Part shown: piece after piece, positions 59,090 through 64,000 of the stretch
Layout: every line of letters begins with the position of its first letter
Numbering within the stretch: the stretch's first letter is position 1
Assembly (NCBI GenBank): GCA_015680685.1
Contig: MNCI01016011.1
Span: forward strand, 68,923 to 132,922
Origin: Gnetum montanum
Lineage: Eukaryota; Streptophyta; Gnetopsida; Gnetales; Gnetaceae
Reading direction: 5' to 3'
Length of the DNA: 64,000 bases
Position numbers and translations under genes: made by a program
The notes under the pieces: generated by a model
What the model was told of the DNA's origin: nothing
What the model saw: the letters and a program-made list of their open reading frames with translations, nothing else
Databases searched by the model: none

Positions 59090-59199
59090 TCTTGCTCAAC
59101 CTACCAAAATGAGATGAAAGTCTAGTCAAGAGGTACTTATTGGTAGTAATCGTGCATAGTGAAAATTTGCAAAGTAGTAATGAGATGTAATCGGTAAAG

Positions 59200-59520
59200 T
59201 ATGATGCAAAGCTTAAAATTTGCTAGTTTAAGGTCATGGCAGACCGCTAAGATGTAAAAATGCAAAAATGCTAATATAAAATTGCAAAAATGCTGATGTA
59301 AAAATGTGAAATTGCTAGTTTAATGTCATTGTGGATTGCCAAAACGTAAAATGCAAAACTGCCAGTATAAAGAACGAAAAGCTGCTAATGTAAAAACACA
59401 AAACTGCTAATGTAAAAATGCGAAATTGCTAGTTTAATGTCATTGCGGACTGCTAACTAGATTGAAACTATATGCTAGGATTGCTAGTTTAAGGTCTTTT
59501 TGGACAACCTAAAATGCAAG
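59200..59520. repeat. Minisatellite upstream of RT (Tat-2)
   Basis: Units such as GCTAGTTTAAGGTCATGGCA, GCTAGTTTAATGTCATTGCG and GCTAATGTAAAAATGCAAAA. Same monomer as after the integrase, and at the same place as in Tat-1. Confidence 0.75.
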
Positions 59521-59668
59521 ATGTTTTTTTGAAGGCAAACGACTAGTTTGAAGCGTGTCAAGGATTTTTTGCCCAAGCCCACCTGTGTTAATGCAAATAG
59601 TGCTACGATTTCATGGTGAGCATTAAACGGAGAGAGAGAATGACAAGTTTCCTTTTCACCATTGCAGT

Positions 59669-59676
59669 TATAAATA
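59669..59676 (+). promoter_or_regulatory. TATA box of the antisense gene (Tat-2)
   Basis: TATAAATAGGGATT lies 108-115 bases before the ATG at 59784 and is conserved in Tat-1 (46051-46058, minus strand). Confidence 0.65.
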
Positions 59677-60217
59677 GGGATTAACCCTTGGTAAACTCAT
59701 CATTTTCACCGTAACAACACAGAGCCCATATTTAGAGCACAAAGCAATTTTTCCAATAGAGAGCAAGGCGGTTTGACGTAGCGATGAAGAAAGAGTCGGC
59801 AAGCAAGACGATGGCTCTTAGGAAAGAACACAAACACCCGGCAACCGCCAAGGTCGATGAAGTGAAAGAAACGCTAGGGTGTGTGACACAGGCATGTGTC
59901 ATGATGTGTGAGGAGATGTTGTTGACCTGGTAGGCCGCTATGCTTCCTCTATTTTTGTATGCCTCTATTATTCATTTTTTCTTTTCTTGTTTTTGTTCCT
60001 ACGATTTTGTTCAGCTATCCATGTATTTTGTATTATTATGTTGTTGTTTTGTACCTTAAACCATCGATGTTGCCATTTCGGCTGCAACGGATGTACAGAC
60101 GTTACACTAAAGTTGCATGCAAGGTCTCCTAGACCACCATTGCTACAACTATCATTACTGCAGAGGCTTGGACAATTTGAGCCACTTGGCATGCAAATAG
60201 CGTAGTGTAGGATCCTT

Positions 60218-60239
60218 GGGGGGGGGGGGGGGGGGGGGG
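60218..60239 (+). repeat. Poly-G run (22 G)
   Basis: Uninterrupted G run inside intron 1 of the antisense gene. A second, interrupted run lies at 61088-61104 at the duplication junction. Confidence 0.95.
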
Positions 60240-61948
60240 TTTGGCCATGTGAGATGTCATAATGTAACATGTGTTCTATCATGGTGTAATGTTAATCGCT
60301 TTGTTAGGGCCAATCGCTTCGTTGCTACGCTAAGCTAATTTTTCTATGCTATTTCCTTCATGTTTTTCACTATGCTATATGCAAAAAAGGGAATGGTGCT
60401 ATGCTATCTACTAAAATGCTAGTTTTGCTATGCTATGTTTGCACTTTACTTGAACATGTCATTAACATTTGCTATTGTGTTGTGTAGGGTAGCGCTAAGG
60501 CCAATCCTAATTGTCCTCAAAATCATAGCGGTCCTGTGATGCGTTAGCAAACCAATGGCCAATGTTCCTCCATCCCATATGCATGTGGGATAGCAAGTAG
60601 TCTGGTTTCGAGAGGGAGCACAGGAATTCCTACAATTTCTCCTCCAACACTTCAATGTGATCGTTTGGTCACACCTAGCGGAGGAGGTAGCGACCATCAT
60701 AACAGAAACCCTATTGCTTGGGAAAATAAGGGTATTCTAAGATTTTTGACAGATGGAGCAATTAGCAGCAGGCAGGGAGAAGGATCCAGTCAGTGCCCCA
60801 AAACTTTGAGGTGTTTGACTCAAATCTCGGAGATGACTAAGTATAATTGCTACCATTCCTACAACACCTTATTTATTACGCATCACATGGGAACGTGCTT
60901 CCAAAACCCACCAGAAACCATTTGCAGTGTTGGGGGGTGAGTTTTGTAACCATGTTCCACTATGCTATGTAATTTTTGCTATGCTAGCTAAATGTTAACA
61001 GTGTGTTTTTGTTACTAGTTTTTTCATTAACGAGGATGGACTTCATGGTGATATGGATGTGTTAACCATAGCACAGATGGCGCTACAGGGGGGGGGGAGG
61101 GGGGTTTGGCCATGTGAGATGTCATAATGTAACATGTGTTCTATCATGGTGTAATGTTAATCGCTTTGTTAGGGCCAATCGCTTCGTTGCTACGCTAAGC
61201 TAATTTTTCTATGCTATTTCCTTCATGTTTTTCACTATGCTATATGCAAAAAGGGAATGGTGCTATGCTATCTACTAAAATGCTAGTTTTGCTATGCTAT
61301 GTTTGCACTTTACTTGAACATGTCATTAACATTTGCTATTGTGTTGTGTAGGGTAGCGCTAAGGCCAATCCTAATTGTCCTCGAAATCATAGCGGTCCTG
61401 TGATGCGTTAGCAAACCAATGGCCAATGTTCCTCCATCCCATATGCATGTGGGATAGCAAGTAGTCTGGTTTCGAGAGGGAGCACAGGAATTCCTACAAT
61501 TTCTCCTCCAACACTTCAATGTGATCGTTTGGTCACACCTAGCGGAGGAGGTAGCGACCATCATAACAGAAACCCTATTGCTTGGGAAAATAAGGGTATT
61601 CTAAGATTTTTGACAGATGGAGCAATTAGCAGCAGGCAGGGAGAAGGATCCAGTCAGTGCCCCAAAACTTTGAGGTGTTTGACTCAAATCTCGGAGATGA
61701 CTAAGTATAATTGCTACCATTCCTACAACACCTTATTTATTACGCATCACATGGGAACGTGCTTCCAAAACCCACCAGAAACCATTTGCAGTGTTGGGGG
61801 GTGAGTTTTGTAACCATGTTCCACTATGCTATGTAATTTTTGCTATGCTAGCTAAATGTTAACAGTGTGTTTTTGTTACTAGTTTTTTCATTAACGAGGA
61901 TGGACTTCATGGTGATATGGATGTGTTAACCATAGCACAGATGGCGCT
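60221..61948. repeat. 864-bp near-identical tandem duplication
   Basis: From TTGGCCATGTGAGATG at 60241 the sequence repeats from 61106 (offset 865, then 864 after one missing A). I found only a few differences (one A fewer in an A-run, CTCAAAATC v CTCGAAATC). Each unit holds exon 2 and flanking introns of the antisense gene. The junction lies at the G runs. This may be a recent duplication or an assembly error. Confidence 0.9.
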
Positions 61949-63139
61949 ACAGGAGTTTTCTTCTACTAAGAATATGCATGCAGGTGTGATAGGCCAATGC
62001 CGGGGTGAGTACAAAACTTACCCAACTCGGTATCCCAGGCTCTACAACAAATGCAAGGAGTTTGGTTGGTTGGATGGGGGATGGGCACCCTTTAAACTGA
62101 TCGCCATTAAAGATGTCTTGATTAATCTTCCACCATTCTCATCACCATTTAAACCTGGTAAGCTAAAGAGTAAGTTACTGCATGTTCGAGCATCATTGCT
62201 ATTTTTTCTGCTATTGGTGCTTTGCCTAACTTGTTTTTTTTGCTTTTTTGTTATTGTGTTTTTCTATGTTTTCTATGCTAACTACTATAGGGGCAAAGAA
62301 GTCCTAGGAGGTGATAGTGATTACCTCTGGGAACTAGGATGCCAACATCTACTTCAAGTATGGGGAGGTAGATGAGAGCCAATGTTGGATATGCAGCGCA
62401 ACCTCAGAATCTTTGACCAAGCACCTTCAAGATGCTAGGCTCATGGATTTGTTCATGGCCCCAAATTCAAGCATCCCTGCCACTGAGATGCTCACCCTAG
62501 TGGACTCCTTTTTCGAAAAGATGGACCGCTTCCACACACATGTACATGGCATGCAAGTGGTCCTTGAGATCAACGACCAGCTATTCACGGACCTTTTCTG
62601 TGTCCCTGCTAATGGCATCCCTATAGGGTTAAAGACCAAGAAAGAGGTGAACTGTTAGAGGGAGGACATTGAGGAGTGGCTAGGGGTTGCAAAAGGGTGA
62701 AAGGGGATCCCTATGAAGAAGGTCAAGGCGAGAGCTGCCAAAGAGGTTTATCTTCTCTTCCGTGCTCGTGCCTTCTCCTAGTTGCTTTCCCAAGGAAAGA
62801 TCATTAGGATTGAGCAAGCCTGGATGATGTGGGAGGTCATGGAAGAGGGGGCTCACTACAACTGGGCTATGTATCTATGCAAGGGCTTGCAAACTAAAAT
62901 TTTCATGCTTCATAAGAAGTAGAAGTCTCGCTTTAATGTGCACTACACCTTTTACATAGCTTGAGTGCAACGTTTCACATAGTTTTTGGTATTCCATGAG
63001 AATGGAGTCTGGGTTATGCAAGATCACAATTAGATTTCCAAATGATGGATTTGCCAAATCCTCCAGACCACCCATGCCCAAGATCCCCCAGAAGCTATTG
63101 GGGAGTCATTTTCTATGATGACTAGATGTACTAATCTAA

Positions 63140-63540
63140 ATCATTGGTGTAAGGCTGGAAGGAAAAACAAACATCGAAAGATCATCGAAAAAACATAGCT
63201 GAGCCTACCTTTGCATGAGGGAAAGCTAGAAAAGAAAATGAAGGTAGAGTGCCTTGGATGGTCTGCATGAAAATCAACCAAGGACTTCCCTGAGCCTAAA
63301 CTATGGCTTGCATTGGGGTTATCATAACTAATGATGTATGTGTACCATCCGAAATCGTTGGTCTCTGGCTGGAATGAAACAGAAACCTGGAAATATCTGG
63401 ACACGCATAGAAGACCCTACCTTCGCTTGAGGGCAAGCTGGAACTAACAAAGGCAGAGTACTTTGAGTGGTCCACACGTGGATTAGACAAGGATTTCCCC
63501 GAACATACACCGATATACTGTACGTTGGGTTATACGTAAA
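63140..63540. repeat. Diverged tandem repeat, ~190-bp unit
   Basis: The block GGCTGGAAGGAAAAACAAAC at 63153 recurs as GGCTGGAATGAAACAGAAAC at 63367, and both continue with CTACCTT-G-TTGAGGG/CATGAGGG, AAAGCTAGAA/CAAGCTGGAA and GACTTCCC/GATTTCCC. Similarity is moderate, so the duplication is old. Confidence 0.65.
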
Positions 63541-64000
63541 TGGTGTAACGAATGTAAAGCGGAGCGTAAATGTATAGGAGCGTAAGCAGTAAACATACAA
63601 CAATGAATGAAAAAATGTAATAGATTTTAGCAAAGAAATGTAGCAATATTATTGCAAAATGAAAGTTACAATGCACTGGTCTAACGTAGTTGTGACTCTG
63701 ACACAAGGTGGACGAATAGCCTCGGTGGATGCAGGGATGACTGTGTGTTGGGTTCAATTGCAGGTAGAGCATAAAAGCTGTGTGCTCAGCGTGCAAGGTC
63801 AAGATCTAGTATACAGGGTTTTTGCTCTGGTTTCTCAACATCTCTGGTTCTTTGTTTTTCTTAGGTTTTTGCTCAAAAATTGCCAACCCTGGTCTAGTGA
63901 AAAATTGGGGTTTTTATACAAGTGTAGACGTGGGATTCGGGTTTTGAGAGGGGATGATTGGCTATGGAGTGCTAGATTCTCAGGTCGGGTGACATGTGGC
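63541..64000. other. Unassigned right edge
   Basis: Probably interior of Tat-2. No domain, LTR end or RNA is supported. Confidence 0.45.

Larger units (their letters stand above)
59784..63130 (+). pseudogene. Antisense spliced gene with FCP1-like domain (Tat-2 copy)
   Basis: Exons by GT-AG junctions: 59784-59929, 60488-60936 (also duplicated at 61352-61800), 61883-62157 and 62291 to about 63130. They match Tat-1 exons 1-4 in order, phase and near-identical length (E2 449 v 450; E3 275 v 281). E2 keeps FLQFLLQHFNVIVWSHL and, after a one-base loss in an A-run, YNTLFITHHMGTCFQNP. E3 has INEDGLHGD and QMALQEFSSTKN. The motif that is LDLEGV in Tat-1 is LKIIAV here, so the catalytic Asp is gone. 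E4 keeps LEINDQLFTDLFCVPANG and VMEEGAHYNWAMYLCKGLQ. Exons 5-6 of Tat-1 have no clear match here. Confidence 0.68.
53431..64000 (-). mobile_element. Second Tat-type element (Tat-2), open at right edge
   Basis: Minus-strand order from right to left: antisense gene (on +), RT-RNase H, second RNase H, integrase remnant, minisatellite, 3' LTR (53431-54284). Its LTR ends match those of Tat-1 (TGAAACACCCTAAA start, GTCACTATA end), but the LTR is half the length. Gag, protease and the 5' LTR should lie beyond 64000. The flank GGCCC at 53426-53430 is one half of a possible target duplication. Confidence 0.82.

Noticed and set aside
60218-60239. Poly-G run as a G-quadruplex regulatory element.
   Set aside because: It marks the junction of a suspicious duplication; sequencing or assembly error is the simpler reading.
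1-64000. tRNA, rRNA or small RNA genes.
   Set aside because: No cloverleaf, rRNA or snRNA core sequence was recognised by eye; only tRNA-complementary primer sites were seen.

Overview
This is nuclear DNA of a land plant, and the density of old, nested LTR retrotransposons suggests a large genome, possibly a gymnosperm. I cannot fix the species. Only one gene looks intact: a three-exon, CYP71-clan cytochrome P450 at 27609-29529 (+). Almost everything else I can identify is a broken transposable element.

Layout. 1-1576 (-): degenerate Ty3/gypsy gag. 2333-~9553 (-): Athila-like LTR element with gag-protease only, paired ~0.9 kb LTRs and an assembly gap inside its 5' LTR. 9554-11160: unassigned sequence and a 311-bp tandem duplication. 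11330-13130 (+): decayed gypsy pol. 13200-~15380 (-): Ty1/copia gag with LTR remnant. 15500-16340 (+): RTE-like LINE reverse transcriptase. 17350-27065 (+): chromovirus-like gypsy element (gag, PR, RT, RNase H, IN), split inside its integrase by a 4.65-kb element at 21829-26477 (-) with matching 5-bp target duplications (GTAGG). That inserted element has no gag or pol and carries one long ORF with a globular N-terminus and a coiled coil. 27609-29529: the P450. 29955-33583 (+): a second Athila-like element, interrupted at 33584 by another copy of the coiled-coil element (-). That copy is itself split by an 18.5-kb Tat-lineage element (34663-53202, +; here Tat-1) and hit again at 53431 by a second Tat-type element (-, running off the window; here Tat-2).

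The most interesting system is in the two Tat elements. Both encode gag-PR, RT-RNase H, a second (archaeal-type) RNase H and IN. Between PR and RT both carry a gene in antisense orientation. It has its own conserved TATA box and matching GT-AG introns. Its first exons resemble the FCP1-type HAD phosphatase fold without the catalytic residues, and its later exons resemble the globular domain of the coiled-coil element's ORF. A minisatellite with the monomer core GCTAGTTTAAGGTC lies both upstream of this gene's promoter and just after IN. Tat-1 also has about six tandem leader repeats (36432-37340), each with a small hairpin whose stem changes in a compensatory way.

Assembly cautions: two single-N joins are flanked by exact 40-41 bp repeats, a 133-N gap replaces a palindromic array, and an 864-bp near-identical duplication starts at a poly-G run.
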